Assembly (NCBI GenBank): GCA_018396635.1
Contig: JAGTQE010000012.1
Span: 1-40,888, forward strand
DNA from: Candidatus Bathyarchaeota archaeon
GTDB taxonomy: Archaea; Thermoproteota; Bathyarchaeia; Bathyarchaeales; DTEX01
DNA: 40,888 bases
Direction of reading: 5' to 3'
This document shows, in pieces, positions 31,958 through 40,461 of the stretch (position 1 is its first letter; each line of letters begins with the position of its first letter). Below the pieces are notes generated by a model that saw only the letters and a program-made list of their open reading frames with translations, ran no database searches and was not told the DNA's origin. A program made the position numbers and the translations under genes.

Positions 31958-33357
31958 CTCCTCCCACCAACAACTATACCATCTATCCTGAAGTGTGGTG
32001 CCCCAGCATCAACAAACATGCTCTGTCCAGCTTTACCGCACATTCCAGGCATCTCTATCCTTAAGTCTTTTCCAACAGCACTTATATTTTTAAGGGCTTC
32101 TAAAGTTAACCCACTTATTGCCACATCCCTTAAATGCTCAGTAAGCTCGCCCCTTTCTATTAGCCACGCCTCCTCAACCTTACATGTAAACTGTCCCTTC
32201 TCCGATTCAACATAACCGTACTGTGAGCCAGACAGGTAAATGCCAGCGTTGATATCTTCGAGTATCTCTTCAAGGGTCATATCTCCAGGGGCTAGGTACG
32301 TATTTGACATGCGCACAATGGGTGGATAATGATGTGATTGAGCTCTTGCACTTCCTTCAGGCTTACTTCCGAGCTTAGCGGCAGATTCAAGTGAATGTAG
32401 GAAGCCAACTAAAACGCCATCTCTTATTATTATATGCGGTCTAGCTCGCACTCCCTCATGATCATAAATAAAATGTCCATAACCAACTATTGTTGGATCA
32501 TCAATTATTGTTACAAGGTCGCTAGCTATCTTCTGTCCAAGCTTATCAGATATTATTGATCCGCCACTAAAAACGTGATCACCCTCACTATTATGTCCAA
32601 TAGCCTCATGAATAAATAGACCTCCAACCCTAGGATCCACAACAACAGTATACGTACCCCTCGGAGGGGGCTTAGCGCTCAATAAGCTAACGGCCCTCTT
32701 AGCTGCCCTTAAGGAGAAGTTCTCTACGGATATGCCCTCGATTAATTCGTATCCGGCAACGCATCCAACTCTTTCATAGCCCTCCTGCATATTATCACCC
32801 TCTCTCGCTATTACCCGACATGATATATGTGTTCTTGGAGTTATCTCCTCAACAAACGTTCCAAAGGAGTTGCACACGATAACCCTCGTCAAAACATCTC
32901 TGTAGACTACGAATGCATCCTTAACTCTATCGCTGAATTCTCTCGCAGCTCTCTCTAGCTCAAGTGCCTTTTTAACCTTCTCTTCCGGGCCAACATCCTC
33001 AGGGTTAATTTTAACATCATGTTTGATGAAGTCCACTGAAGGGTCAACTTCAACTATCTTTGCCTCCTCTCCTGCATGAGATGTTATGGCTCTAGCACAT
33101 CCTATAGCGTCAATCAGAGCTCTCTCAGCGCTCTCTCTTGTAACGACATTTGTGGATGCAAAGCCCCAACACTTATTAGCGATAACCCTCACCCCTATAC
33201 CCCTCAAAATTCCCGAAGACAATATTTTTGCAACACCATTCTCAACGCTTACGCTGCTACCCCTCTCCTCAAAATACCTAACTTCACAGAAGCTGGCCCC
33301 TTTCTTTAACCCGCTCTCAACAACTAATTCGAGAAGATCTCTCAAAGATGGCACCAA
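31954..33357 (-). CDS. tldD: TldD-family zinc metalloprotease
   Basis: The catalytic subunit of TldD-TldE. The zinc motif HEAIGH is at 250-255 in LFIHEAIGHNSEGDHVFSG. Other family segments are RGIGVRVIANKCWGFAST, RARPHIIIRDGVLVGFLHS, and GMCGKAGQSMFVDAGAPH near the end, which carries the third zinc ligand Cys. The 467-residue length is normal. It acts on partly unfolded peptides threaded through a tunnel and in bacteria also matures some modified peptides. An A/T-rich AATATAAAAA around 33391 on the opposite sense fits its promoter. No peptide substrate gene is evident nearby. Confidence 0.92.
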   Translation of the reverse strand: MVPSLRDLLELVVESGLKKGASFCEVRYFEERGSSVSVENGVAKILSSGILRGIGVRVIANKCWGFASTNVVTRESAERALIDAIGCARAITSHAGEEAKIVEVDPSVDFIKHDVKINPEDVGPEEKVKKALELERAAREFSDRVKDAFVVYRDVLTRVIVCNSFGTFVEEITPRTHISCRVIAREGDNMQEGYERVGCVAGYELIEGISVENFSLRAAKRAVSLLSAKPPPRGTYTVVVDPRVGGLFIHEAIGHNSEGDHVFSGGSIISDKLGQKIASDLVTIIDDPTIVGYGHFIYDHEGVRARPHIIIRDGVLVGFLHSLESAAKLGSKPEGSARAQSHHYPPIVRMSNTYLAPGDMTLEEILEDINAGIYLSGSQYGYVESEKGQFTCKVEEAWLIERGELTEHLRDVAISGLTLEALKNISAVGKDLRIEMPGMCGKAGQSMFVDAGAPHFRIDGIVVGGRR

Positions 33358-33416
33358 CCTATTCTAAACATTAGATATTGGAAAGAGGACAATATAAAAA
33401 TTGGCCAATGAAGAGA

Positions 33417-33426
33417 ATATTTAAAT
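33417..33426 (+). promoter_or_regulatory. TATA box giving a leaderless transcript for 33448 gene
   Basis: ATATTTAAAT is centred about 26 bases before the GTG at 33448, so transcription should start at or next to the start codon. No ribosome binding site precedes the GTG, which agrees with leaderless translation. Confidence 0.5.
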
Positions 33427-33447
33427 GTTCTGAGAAAGCTTTTAGCT

Positions 33448-34245
33448 GTGAAGAGCTACTCCATTGGAGCGCCTAACGAATTGAGAATTGGCAATATTGG
33501 AATTATTTCACTGCTATTTGTTTTAATTGTCTCCACATTACTATACTTTCTTCCAGTAAATGAGAATCCCATAATTTCTCCCAGCTCCAGGTGGTGTTAC
33601 CATTATAGAGAGACGTTAATTCATGATGGTAAGCCCATATATGAAAAAAGCGAGGTGTTAAGATACTTTAGCGTGAACATCACTAGAGGAGTTTTAATTG
33701 TAAGGATGGAGCGCACCTTTGAATGGAAAATCTTCCATGAGAATAGAACTGAAGTTATAACATCTAATGCTTCTGAGGAAACTCTGTTTCTAGTCGATGT
33801 TAGCAGCCGCATGTACTTCGACGGCTCCTATACGAGCTGGTGGATTCCAACAAACATTTTCATTGGCAGCTCAATTCCCATATGGACCATTAATTTTAAC
33901 GTTAAGGGTTTCTCTTGGATTATGTTTAATGGAAAAATTCTCGAGTGCTGGGTTCTGGAATATAGGAGCGCTGTGGAAGAATACATCCTATTATATGAGC
34001 GGGTGACAGGAATATTTATTAAATATGAAATTAGGGAGATCGCCAGCTCGTCTCAGCAATTATTAAGGGAGAGGTGGCTTACAGATTCTGATATAGAGTG
34101 GCCTATACTCGCATTTATAAGACCATTCCTACTACTACCCATCATCGCATCTCTCCTAGTTCTGGTATCATTACTCATCAAGAAAATACGAGGGCATCTT
34201 ATGGTTAAAAAGAAGAGCTTAAACCAAGACTACCTGCTAATATAA
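33448..34245 (+). CDS. Membrane protein of unknown function, 265 residues
   Basis: I do not recognise this family. A membrane helix lies near residues 16-36 (IGIISLLFVLIVSTLLYFLP) and a second near 218-242, followed by a basic cytoplasmic tail (KKIRG, KKKS). Between them, about 175 residues rich in Trp, Tyr and Ser/Thr should face outside, with sequons such as NIT, NRT and NAS. The overall plan resembles an extracytoplasmic beta-rich sensor or cell-surface protein. It starts at GTG 33448 from a leaderless promoter and stands alone, divergent from tldD and convergent with the metallo-beta-lactamase-fold gene. Confidence 0.65.
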   Translation: MKSYSIGAPNELRIGNIGIISLLFVLIVSTLLYFLPVNENPIISPSSRWCYHYRETLIHDGKPIYEKSEVLRYFSVNITRGVLIVRMERTFEWKIFHENRTEVITSNASEETLFLVDVSSRMYFDGSYTSWWIPTNIFIGSSIPIWTINFNVKGFSWIMFNGKILECWVLEYRSAVEEYILLYERVTGIFIKYEIREIASSSQQLLRERWLTDSDIEWPILAFIRPFLLLPIIASLLVLVSLLIKKIRGHLMVKKKSLNQDYLLI

Positions 34246-34331
34246 GCTATATTCAGAAATCTATTTCTAAAACCCACTTATAGGGATTATGTGAAGTGCT
34301 TAACGGTAGCTTAAGAGATACCTAAATGCCG

Positions 34332-34353
34332 ATGTTGCAGCACTATGCAACAT
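34332..34353. repeat. Perfect 8-bp inverted repeat in a convergent intergenic gap
   Basis: ATGTTGCA and TGCAACAT flank the 6-base loop GCACTA, forming a perfect hairpin in the 191-base gap between two convergent genes (34246-34436). There is no run of T on either side, so it is not a usual archaeal terminator. I find no tRNA and no convincing small gene in this gap. It could be a transcript-end structure, part of a small RNA or chance. Confidence 0.35.
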
Positions 34354-34436
34354 TGAGATGACCGATTATCCTCTACAATTTCGCATACAATTTATGTGCC
34401 AACTAAAACGGTAAGGTAGACTTCCCACGAATTTAG

Positions 34437-35426
34437 TTAAATCGGTGGAGGAAAAGCTTTCTTCTTTGCTGACGGCTTCTTTGACCATTTGATGAAGTCT
34501 TCCGAGGGTGGTTCGCTTTCATAAAGCCTCTTTCTGAAAGCTTCGAGAAGGTTATTTTCTTTACCCGAAAACTCAGCAGAGGTTAAAACCCTATGGCCTA
34601 CACTTTCCGCCGCTTCACTTACTATCTTCATGAAGGCTTCCCAATTTTCGTCCCGTAGTATGTGATGGTCAAGGATTAATGTAGGTACTCGTTTAGCGAT
34701 CACCTTTAGATTCTCCAAGGCTAAATCTATTATGGTGTAGTTTATCCTGAAGTCTGCAAGATATATTGGCGGCCCGCCTATAATGGCCATTTGGGGTTTC
34801 TCCTCAAGGATTATGGATAATGTCTCCTGAGATATTGGCCCCTGAACGTCCGGCGCAAATAAAACGCTTTCACCTTTATATCTGATAACCGACATTATAA
34901 CCCATCCAAGGTCTGACTCCTCAGGTCCATGGAAGACTGGTTTAGAGAAAGATATTAATGTGCTGCCAAACATAAACGTTCTATTGTCAGCAATCTCGAA
35001 CCTTTCAGCGTACTCGCCACATGTTTTAGCGAATAACCATCCACGCCGCCTCTGACTGAAGTTAATATGATCCTTATAGTTCTTTGCCAGAATAATCTTC
35101 CCCTTATAAATCCTTTCAGCTATCTCAGCTGAACACCAATTATATGCCCAGTCGGTAAAAGATGGCGTATGATGGTCAAAGTGATAGTGGCTAACAGTTA
35201 TTACCTCAGATCTCTCGGCAAATCTAATAATTTCTTCGCGCCTATCCTTGAGGGCCTTATATTCCCTTGGATGGGGAGGAAGACCAAATCGAATTGGCCC
35301 GAGAGAGACGCCGGCATCCAAAAGAATCCTCACATCTGGTGTTTCAACGTAAGTGCACATGGATCTAACACCTAAGCTCTCGAAGGCAATTGGTATCACG
35401 GTGATCTCTCTAAGACTACAGTTCAT
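34437..35426 (-). CDS. Metallo-beta-lactamase-fold hydrolase (UPF0282-like)
   Basis: A zinc hydrolase of the metallo-beta-lactamase superfamily, resembling the archaeal UPF0282 group. The core motif SHYHFDHHTPSF gives His80, His82, Asp84 and His85. Earlier come SLGVRSMCTYVETPDVRILLDAG, and later FGSTLISFSKPVFHGPEESD, FAPDVQGPIS and LILDHHILRD with the remaining metal ligands. The 329-residue length is normal for that group. The biochemical role is unknown; relatives act on nucleic acids or small esters. It follows a 62-residue ORF by 26 bases on the same strand, so the two may share a transcript. Confidence 0.82.
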   Translation of the reverse strand: MNCSLREITVIPIAFESLGVRSMCTYVETPDVRILLDAGVSLGPIRFGLPPHPREYKALKDRREEIIRFAERSEVITVSHYHFDHHTPSFTDWAYNWCSAEIAERIYKGKIILAKNYKDHINFSQRRRGWLFAKTCGEYAERFEIADNRTFMFGSTLISFSKPVFHGPEESDLGWVIMSVIRYKGESVLFAPDVQGPISQETLSIILEEKPQMAIIGGPPIYLADFRINYTIIDLALENLKVIAKRVPTLILDHHILRDENWEAFMKIVSEAAESVGHRVLTSAEFSGKENNLLEAFRKRLYESEPPSEDFIKWSKKPSAKKKAFPPPI

Positions 35427-35452
35427 CTCCTCACCGCAAAAATCTAAAAAGA

Positions 35453-35641
35453 TTACTCTTCATATGAAACTTCATAGGTAACACTAACGTAAGGGAACCT
35501 TTCCTTAACATACTCAATTATGTCTAAAACGTGCTCCCTTCTACATCTTATTATAATCACGGCGTCGTATTCATTCCAATGTTTCCTGTCCAAGCTTCCC
35601 CCTCTTTTGCGGACGTTCAAAGCGTGCGGTAGGCTCTGCAC
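35453..35641 (-). CDS. Small unknown protein, 62 residues
   Basis: The frame runs from GTG 35641, directly after an in-frame stop codon, to 35453. The C-terminal two-thirds (YDAVIIIRCRREHVLDIIEY, then a beta-rich VSVTYEVSYEE) looks like a compact beta-alpha-beta fold, while the first 15 residues are basic and less convincing. It is overlapped at its start by a 26-codon ORF in another frame (35617-35697). The pair may be translationally coupled, or a single gene split by a frameshift. It is 26 bases upstream of the metallo-beta-lactamase-fold gene. Family not recognised. Confidence 0.45.
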   Translation of the reverse strand: MQSLPHALNVRKRGGSLDRKHWNEYDAVIIIRCRREHVLDIIEYVKERFPYVSVTYEVSYEE

Positions 35642-35697
35642 TCAAGATCTACATCATGGACATGCTCAGAAGGGTCAGATTCGTCATCACCTACCAT
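35617..35697 (-). CDS. Possible 26-codon leader ORF or frameshifted N terminus
   Basis: ATG 35697 to TGA at 35617 encodes an acidic peptide beginning MVGDDESDPSEHVHDVDLEC. It overlaps the 62-residue ORF by 25 bases in a different frame. Its bias to Asp/Glu/His with a plausible Cys is unlike random translation of this DNA, and the next ORF begins inside it, so it may be the true N terminus of that gene displaced by one indel, or an upstream coupled peptide. Evidence is weak. Confidence 0.25.
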   Translation of the reverse strand: MVGDDESDPSEHVHDVDLECRAYRTL

Positions 35698-35779
35698 CAG
35701 AATTTAAGATGAACGTGCTTAAATCCATTCCTGTAACAAGTGTGCAAAATATATTGTAGGACGTTATTATTTTAAGCTG

Positions 35780-36400
35780 GTGAAAAACGTGTCATACTGT
35801 CCAAAATGCGGCATAAAGCTTCCAAAAGAGGAAGGCATTAAGTTCTGTCCAAACTGCGGATCCTTAATCCATTTAGCTTGGTCATGTTCGCTGCGGACAA
35901 GAGTAATAGTTTTCTTAGCGGTCCTGTTTCTTTGCTTTATATCAACAATTCTCGGTACTTTAGCAAGAGTTAATTTAACAGAGGCATTAAGAATAGAGAG
36001 AGATGTTGAGAACCTTAGGACAGCAATAAGAGTTGTTGGGGTTCAGGTTATCTTTGGCAATAATTTTATGTATACAATGATAATGTTTGTTCCTGTGATT
36101 GGGCCGGGATGGGGATTCTTTATTCTCTATAATACTGGCAGGGTTATTGCGGCGATCGCCGCAATAAATAGGGTAAATCCTATTTTCCTTCTCTCATTGC
36201 TATTCTTGCAGATGCATGCATGGATGGAATATGTCTCGTATTCTCTTGCGATATCAGAGAGCCTAATATTGACGTACTCTATAATTAAGCGCAGCTTTAA
36301 GAATGAACTAAAAAATATGTCAGTAATACTCACCATATGCTCAATAATTTTATTGCTCGCAGCAATAATTGAGTTTGCCGCAATACTCTATTTGATTTAA
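35780..36400 (+). CDS. Zinc-ribbon membrane protein, SpoIIM/DUF95-like
   Basis: The first 30 residues are a zinc ribbon (CPKC at 7-10, CPNC at 23-26). The rest is an integral membrane domain with about five helices. The segments IFGNNFMYTMIMFVPVIGPG, FFILYNTGRVIAAIA and LQMHAWMEYVSYSLAISESL resemble the SpoIIM (stage II sporulation M) family, where a helical bundle with an Asn-Asn start and a His/Glu pair is typical. Archaeal members are common but have no known role; sporulation is not implied. The start is GTG 35780. It stands alone between the mini-ORFs and rfcS. Confidence 0.72.
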   Translation: MKNVSYCPKCGIKLPKEEGIKFCPNCGSLIHLAWSCSLRTRVIVFLAVLFLCFISTILGTLARVNLTEALRIERDVENLRTAIRVVGVQVIFGNNFMYTMIMFVPVIGPGWGFFILYNTGRVIAAIAAINRVNPIFLLSLLFLQMHAWMEYVSYSLAISESLILTYSIIKRSFKNELKNMSVILTICSIILLLAAIIEFAAILYLI

Positions 36401-36478
36401 AATTTAAAAGGAGTCGATGGCTGCCAATACACTTTAATTGTACACATCTAATGTCTAGGTGATTTTAAATAAAACGGC

Positions 36479-36487
36479 TTTTATACA
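36479..36487 (+). promoter_or_regulatory. TATA box of rfcS
   Basis: CTTTTATAC is centred about 29 bases before the GTG at 36513. The likely transcript start is therefore at or within a few bases of the start codon, which fits leaderless translation of rfcS. The assignment rests on position only. Confidence 0.4.
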
Positions 36488-36512
36488 GCCATTAAAAATA
36501 CTATAATTTAAG

Positions 36513-37496
36513 GTGTTCGGCTTGGGCTATGAGATGTGGACTGAGAAGTATCGACCGCGCACACTAGATGAGATAGTTGATCAGGAGGAAATAGTTGCCA
36601 GGCTTAAGAGCTTCGTTAGGGCTAAAAATGTGCCTCACTGTATATTTGCTGGACCTCCTGGAACTGGAAAGACTACTGCAGCCCTTTGTCTAGCGCATGA
36701 CCTTTATGGTGAAAATTACCGTGAATATATAATGGAGCTTAACGCTAGTGATGAGAGAGGTATAAACGTCATTAGGGAGACAGTTAAAACCTTCGCTAGG
36801 ACAAAACCAATAGGCGACGTAACATTTAAACTGCTCATTCTAGATGAAGCCGATAATATGACTGATGATGCTCAGCAGGCTTTAAGGCGGACGATGGAAC
36901 GTTACAGCGAGACTGCTCGCTTCATATTAATAGCAAATTATAGCGGTAAAATAATTGAACCCATTCAATCACGCTGCGCACCATTCAGGTTCACATATCT
37001 GCCAGCTGAGGCCATAGCTAAAAGGATCAAATACATCTGTGAGAGGGAAGATGTTGACATTACTGAGGACGGTATAGAAGCCATAATAGATCTTAGCGGG
37101 GGTGACTTAAGAAAGACGCTAAATATCCTTCAGACCGCGGCCTCGGTTGGTAAAACTGTAACGGCTGATTTAGTTTACGCTGTTGTTGGAAAAGCTAACC
37201 CAGCGGATATTAGGGAGATGATGCTTACAGCTCTTAACGGCGACTTCATATCCGCGAGGAACAAGCTTAGAGAGTTAACCCGCAAATATGGTCTTGCCGG
37301 AACAGATATAATAAGGCAGATCCATGGCGAAGTATTCAGGCTAAATATTCCAGATGCATGGAAGGTCAAACTGGCAGATTTTATTGGCGAAGTAGACTAT
37401 AGGCTTGTTCGAGGGGCGACTGAAGAGGTGCAGCTCAGTGCTCTGCTCGCTAAGCTTGTTGAGGCTGGCTACGAGATGAAGAAAGGGGCCAAGTGA
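36513..37496 (+). CDS. rfcS: Replication factor C small subunit
   Basis: The clamp-loader subunit that, with RfcL, places PCNA on primed DNA. It starts near WTEKYRPRTLDEIVDQEEI (RFC box II), has Walker A GPPGTGKT at 47-54, Walker B LLILDEADNMT, and the SRC motif with arginine finger in IEPIQSRCAPFRFTY. The C-terminal collar of helices completes 327 residues, a standard size. The start is GTG 36513; ATG 36534 would begin at MWTEKYRP and is possible. It overlaps rfcL by 4 bases, which sets up joint synthesis of the 4:1 complex. Confidence 0.95.
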   Translation: MFGLGYEMWTEKYRPRTLDEIVDQEEIVARLKSFVRAKNVPHCIFAGPPGTGKTTAALCLAHDLYGENYREYIMELNASDERGINVIRETVKTFARTKPIGDVTFKLLILDEADNMTDDAQQALRRTMERYSETARFILIANYSGKIIEPIQSRCAPFRFTYLPAEAIAKRIKYICEREDVDITEDGIEAIIDLSGGDLRKTLNILQTAASVGKTVTADLVYAVVGKANPADIREMMLTALNGDFISARNKLRELTRKYGLAGTDIIRQIHGEVFRLNIPDAWKVKLADFIGEVDYRLVRGATEEVQLSALLAKLVEAGYEMKKGAK

Positions 37497-38749
37497 GGCT
37501 GCGCCATCCCATGTCTTCCTCACCCTATATCCCATGGACTTTAAAGTATAAACCTAGATCTTTATCAGAAATTATAGGGAACGAGGAGGCGAAAAAGAAG
37601 ATTCTTGAGTGGATGAATTCTTGGAAGAAGGGTATACCGGAGAAGAGAGCACTATTCATATATGGTCCGCCGGGAGTTGGCAAAACCGCAACGGTTGAGG
37701 CGCTGGCAAATGATCTGAACATGGAGTTAGTTATGACTGATGCAAGTACTTATAGAACTGAGGAGAATGTTAGGCGCTTCGCTGGGAGGGCTTCACAGTA
37801 TGGCTCATTGTTTGGTCGGGGTAAGATCATAGTGTTTGATGAGGTAGACGGTATAACTGGCTCAGCTGACACCGGCGGGCTAGCTGCTATAATAGATGTG
37901 ATAAAGAATACGAGGGTGCCAGTTATATTAATCGCTAATGACGCTTATGATCCAAGGTTCGCTCCTCTAAGAAACCTCTGCCTACTAGTTGAATTCAAAA
38001 GGCTCTCTGTAACCGAGGTTGCTAGGCACTTGGCTAGAATATGCGCTAGGGAGGGTATTGTCGCCGATGAGAAGGCTTTGAGGTTTATAGCGGAAAGGAG
38101 TAGTGGAGATATTAGATCAGCTATCCTAGATCTTCAGGCGTTGGCGCAGGGTAGAAGTAGACTAACTTATGAAGATGTCTCCTGGCTGGCTGCACGCGAC
38201 AGGAAGGAGGAAATATTTAATGTTCTAAGAATGATTTTCTACGCTAAAAGTGCCTCCTCGGCTAAGAGCGCTGTGAACATGGCTGATGTAGACGTAGACA
38301 TGCTCTTTGAGTGGATATATGAGAACATTCCATATCACATCAAGAATCCGCCCGAGCTCGCTGCCGCAATGGATGCCTTAGCCAAGGCAGATATTTATCG
38401 TGGGGCCCTTAAGGAGACTGGAGACTGGTCTTTTCTACGCTACATTATCGACCTGATGACTGCTGGAGTAGCCTTCTCATGGAGTAGAAAGGCTTCAGGA
38501 TGGGTGCCCTTCAAGTTCCCTGAGCGTATAAAAATCGCGTCTGCCACTAAGGAGGAGAGGGAGATGCTTGAAGAGATTGGGAAGAGGATTGGGAAGAAGT
38601 GTCATCTATCATCCTCACGCGCAATAGTTGAGGTTCTACCATATCTACGGATAATTCTTCAGAATAACCCTAAGGTCGGTAAGAGAATAGCGAGATGGCT
38701 GAACCTCACTGATGAGATGGTATCCTACATCTTAAGCATGTCAGGGTAA
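37493..38749 (+). CDS. rfcL: Replication factor C large subunit
   Basis: The large clamp-loader subunit. It begins with PWTLKYKPRSLSEIIGNEEA, has Walker A GPPGVGKT at 58-65, Walker B IIVFDEVDGI and a collar domain ending at residue 418. The start GTG 37493 overlaps the rfcS stop; ATG 37511 gives a protein six residues shorter. Many archaeal RfcL proteins end in a PIP box (Q-x-x-L-x-x-FF) that binds PCNA, but here the end reads VSYILSMSG and I see no such motif. This is slightly short for the family and may mean PCNA is contacted in another way. Confidence 0.94.
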   Translation: MRLRHPMSSSPYIPWTLKYKPRSLSEIIGNEEAKKKILEWMNSWKKGIPEKRALFIYGPPGVGKTATVEALANDLNMELVMTDASTYRTEENVRRFAGRASQYGSLFGRGKIIVFDEVDGITGSADTGGLAAIIDVIKNTRVPVILIANDAYDPRFAPLRNLCLLVEFKRLSVTEVARHLARICAREGIVADEKALRFIAERSSGDIRSAILDLQALAQGRSRLTYEDVSWLAARDRKEEIFNVLRMIFYAKSASSAKSAVNMADVDVDMLFEWIYENIPYHIKNPPELAAAMDALAKADIYRGALKETGDWSFLRYIIDLMTAGVAFSWSRKASGWVPFKFPERIKIASATKEEREMLEEIGKRIGKKCHLSSSRAIVEVLPYLRIILQNNPKVGKRIARWLNLTDEMVSYILSMSG

Positions 38750-38765
38750 AATCGAGAATTTTAAG

Positions 38766-39296
38766 TCATTCACGAGCATGCATTACTATATGCCCAACCT
38801 CAGGCAATATTATCTCTTTAAGTGCCAAGGATGCGCTCTGAGGAGATCCGGGTAGACAAAATATGGCTTTCCCCCCAGAAACACCAGCTATAGATCTCGT
38901 TAAAATCGCCGCTGAGCCTATTTTCTGATAGCTAAGCAGCCTGAAGATTTCGCCGAAGCCGGGAAGCTCCTTCTCAAGCAGCGGTCTAACAGCCTCTATG
39001 GTTACGTCTCTAGGGCTTATTCCTGTCCCACCGGATATTATTATCGCATCAACCTTACGTGACCTTAAGGCTCTCATAACAGTCTTCTGAATTGTCTCCC
39101 TATCATCTGTAACTATTTTCCGTAGAGTCACCCTATGCCCATTCTCCCTAAGTATCTGGACTATTATGTCTCCACTCAAATCATTTATCCTACCAGTCTC
39201 AATATACTCTTTATAGCGGGACGTGCTGCAAGTTATTACCGCAAAATTTAATGTTTTTGGGGCCTCAGACTTATGCTTAAGCACTGTTTCGCTCAA
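38766..39296 (-). CDS. moaB: MoaB/Mog-family molybdopterin adenylyltransferase
   Basis: Adenylates molybdopterin before metal insertion in molybdenum/tungsten cofactor synthesis. Family motifs are FAVITCSTSRYKE, VDAIIISGGTGISPRDVTIEA (nucleotide-binding), FRLLSYQKIGSAAILTRS and the late FCLPGSPQSASLALKEI. The 176-residue length is normal. The start TTG at 39296 follows the moaC stop at 39297 without a gap, with GAAGGAG just upstream inside moaC, so the two are coupled. It converges with rfcL. Confidence 0.92.
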   Translation of the reverse strand: MSETVLKHKSEAPKTLNFAVITCSTSRYKEYIETGRINDLSGDIIVQILRENGHRVTLRKIVTDDRETIQKTVMRALRSRKVDAIIISGGTGISPRDVTIEAVRPLLEKELPGFGEIFRLLSYQKIGSAAILTRSIAGVSGGKAIFCLPGSPQSASLALKEIILPEVGHIVMHARE

Positions 39297-39731
39297 TTAC
39301 TCCTTCACCTTTCTAATGACTCGTATATCTTGAATCAACGTATATGGATATTGCCCCTCCTGATCTTTTTCGTATTGTTTAACCATGTCCCATATTGTTA
39401 GTAATGCGACCGCTGTTGCGGTTAATGCCTCCATCTCTACGCCTGTTTGAGCTTGGGTTTTAACCGTTGATTCAACCTCAATAGTATTTTCGTCAATGAT
39501 TCTCACGTCCACATTAACATTTGTTATGGCGATCGGGTGGCAAAGCGGTATTAGCATGGGGGTATTCTTAGCCGCCAATATGCCCGATATCTTGGCCGTA
39601 TATAACGGATCACCCTTCTCAATCTTTCTCTCCTTAATCAACTTCACAGTCTCAGCTCTTAATTTTATCCGTCCGCTTGCCGTGGCTTCACGATATACTT
39701 CAGGCTTGCCGGTTATATCCACCATAGCCAT
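39297..39731 (-). CDS. moaC: Cyclic pyranopterin monophosphate synthase (MoaC)
   Basis: Converts the MoaA product to cyclic pyranopterin monophosphate, the second half of the first step in molybdopterin synthesis. It has MVDITGKPEVYREATASGRI at the N terminus, the active-site LIPLCHPIAIT with Cys and His, and TGVEMEALTATAVALLTIWDM. The 144-residue length is typical. moaB follows directly. With the MobB-like gene 36 kb away, this shows that the organism makes a pterin metal cofactor, though in many archaea it carries tungsten rather than molybdenum. moaA and moeA are not in the window. Confidence 0.94.
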   Translation of the reverse strand: MAMVDITGKPEVYREATASGRIKLRAETVKLIKERKIEKGDPLYTAKISGILAAKNTPMLIPLCHPIAITNVNVDVRIIDENTIEVESTVKTQAQTGVEMEALTATAVALLTIWDMVKQYEKDQEGQYPYTLIQDIRVIRKVKE

Positions 39732-39765
39732 ATTCAGACACCAAATCTCAAATATCTAATTTCCA

Positions 39766-40377
39766 TTAAGCCTGCTGAAACTTTAATATCTCCTCTTCAA
39801 CTCTATTCAACTGTTTAAGAAACTCCTGAACTGATTGTTCAAGCCGAAGTAAGCTCATTCTAAGATTTTCAATGCTTTTTCGAAGATATTCAAGTCTAGC
39901 GTAAACTGTTTCTGGAATAGAAACCTTCGAGAGATAATCTTTTGCCTCGCTGATCTCTTTAAGCCTCAATATTTCAAGGATCATTTTTGAGGGATCTTTA
40001 ATGATGCTTCTGGCTAACTCGACAAATTCCTGCCCTTCTGTGACAGCCTTTCTCAAGTAGTCCAGCGCTTGTTTTGACACGTTTTGGCGCGTCTCACTTC
40101 GCTTCTTCAAAACTTCGAAGAAGCTATTTATCGAGTGCGCAAACTCTCTCTGAGCCCTCCTCACTGAGGAAGCTCTTTCAGGCTTAAGGAGGAGCATAAT
40201 GTCCTTCATTTCCTCAGCTAATTTCTTTGCATCACTTACATCGGTCTCCGATTTAGCCAGTAACTCTTCCGGGGAAACTCTTTCATATGAGACTTTGGCC
40301 AATATTTCGGTTGAAATTCTCTGCAGCAGACTTTCAAAGCGAATCGTCTTAGACTCCAGATCTCTAATTGCCAACAT
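39766..40377 (-). CDS. Coiled-coil protein of unknown function, 203 residues
   Basis: An almost fully helical protein with Leu/Ile/Val and Lys/Glu heptads from about residue 5 to the end, no Cys, no membrane segment and no catalytic motif I can see. The start MLAIRDLESKTIRFESLL and the end LKQLNRVEEEILKFQQ are typical of a long coiled coil. The pattern recalls Snf7-like or SMC-like helices in general, but I see no specific feature of CdvB/ESCRT-III, so I do not assign it. It lies 34 bases upstream of moaC on the same strand and is divergent from the thermosome gene. Start ATG 40377. Confidence 0.6.
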   Translation of the reverse strand: MLAIRDLESKTIRFESLLQRISTEILAKVSYERVSPEELLAKSETDVSDAKKLAEEMKDIMLLLKPERASSVRRAQREFAHSINSFFEVLKKRSETRQNVSKQALDYLRKAVTEGQEFVELARSIIKDPSKMILEILRLKEISEAKDYLSKVSIPETVYARLEYLRKSIENLRMSLLRLEQSVQEFLKQLNRVEEEILKFQQA

Positions 40378-40461
40378 TCATCACACAATATATTGGATAG
40401 GCTTTAAGAGATAAAAGGCTTGCATATTATTAATAAGGTTAAGAGAAATATCTTCATCGAA

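Noticed and set aside
34246-34436. Possible tRNA or box C/D RNA in the convergent gap
   Set aside because: No cloverleaf, T-loop or clear C and D boxes could be found; only a simple hairpin is present.
35780-36400. Evidence for sporulation from the SpoIIM-like protein
   Set aside because: The family is common in non-sporulating archaea and no other sporulation gene is present.
39766-40377. ESCRT-III/CdvB homologue
   Set aside because: The protein is helical and of suitable length, but I see no Snf7-specific sequence or MIT-interacting motif and no cdvA or cdvC nearby.
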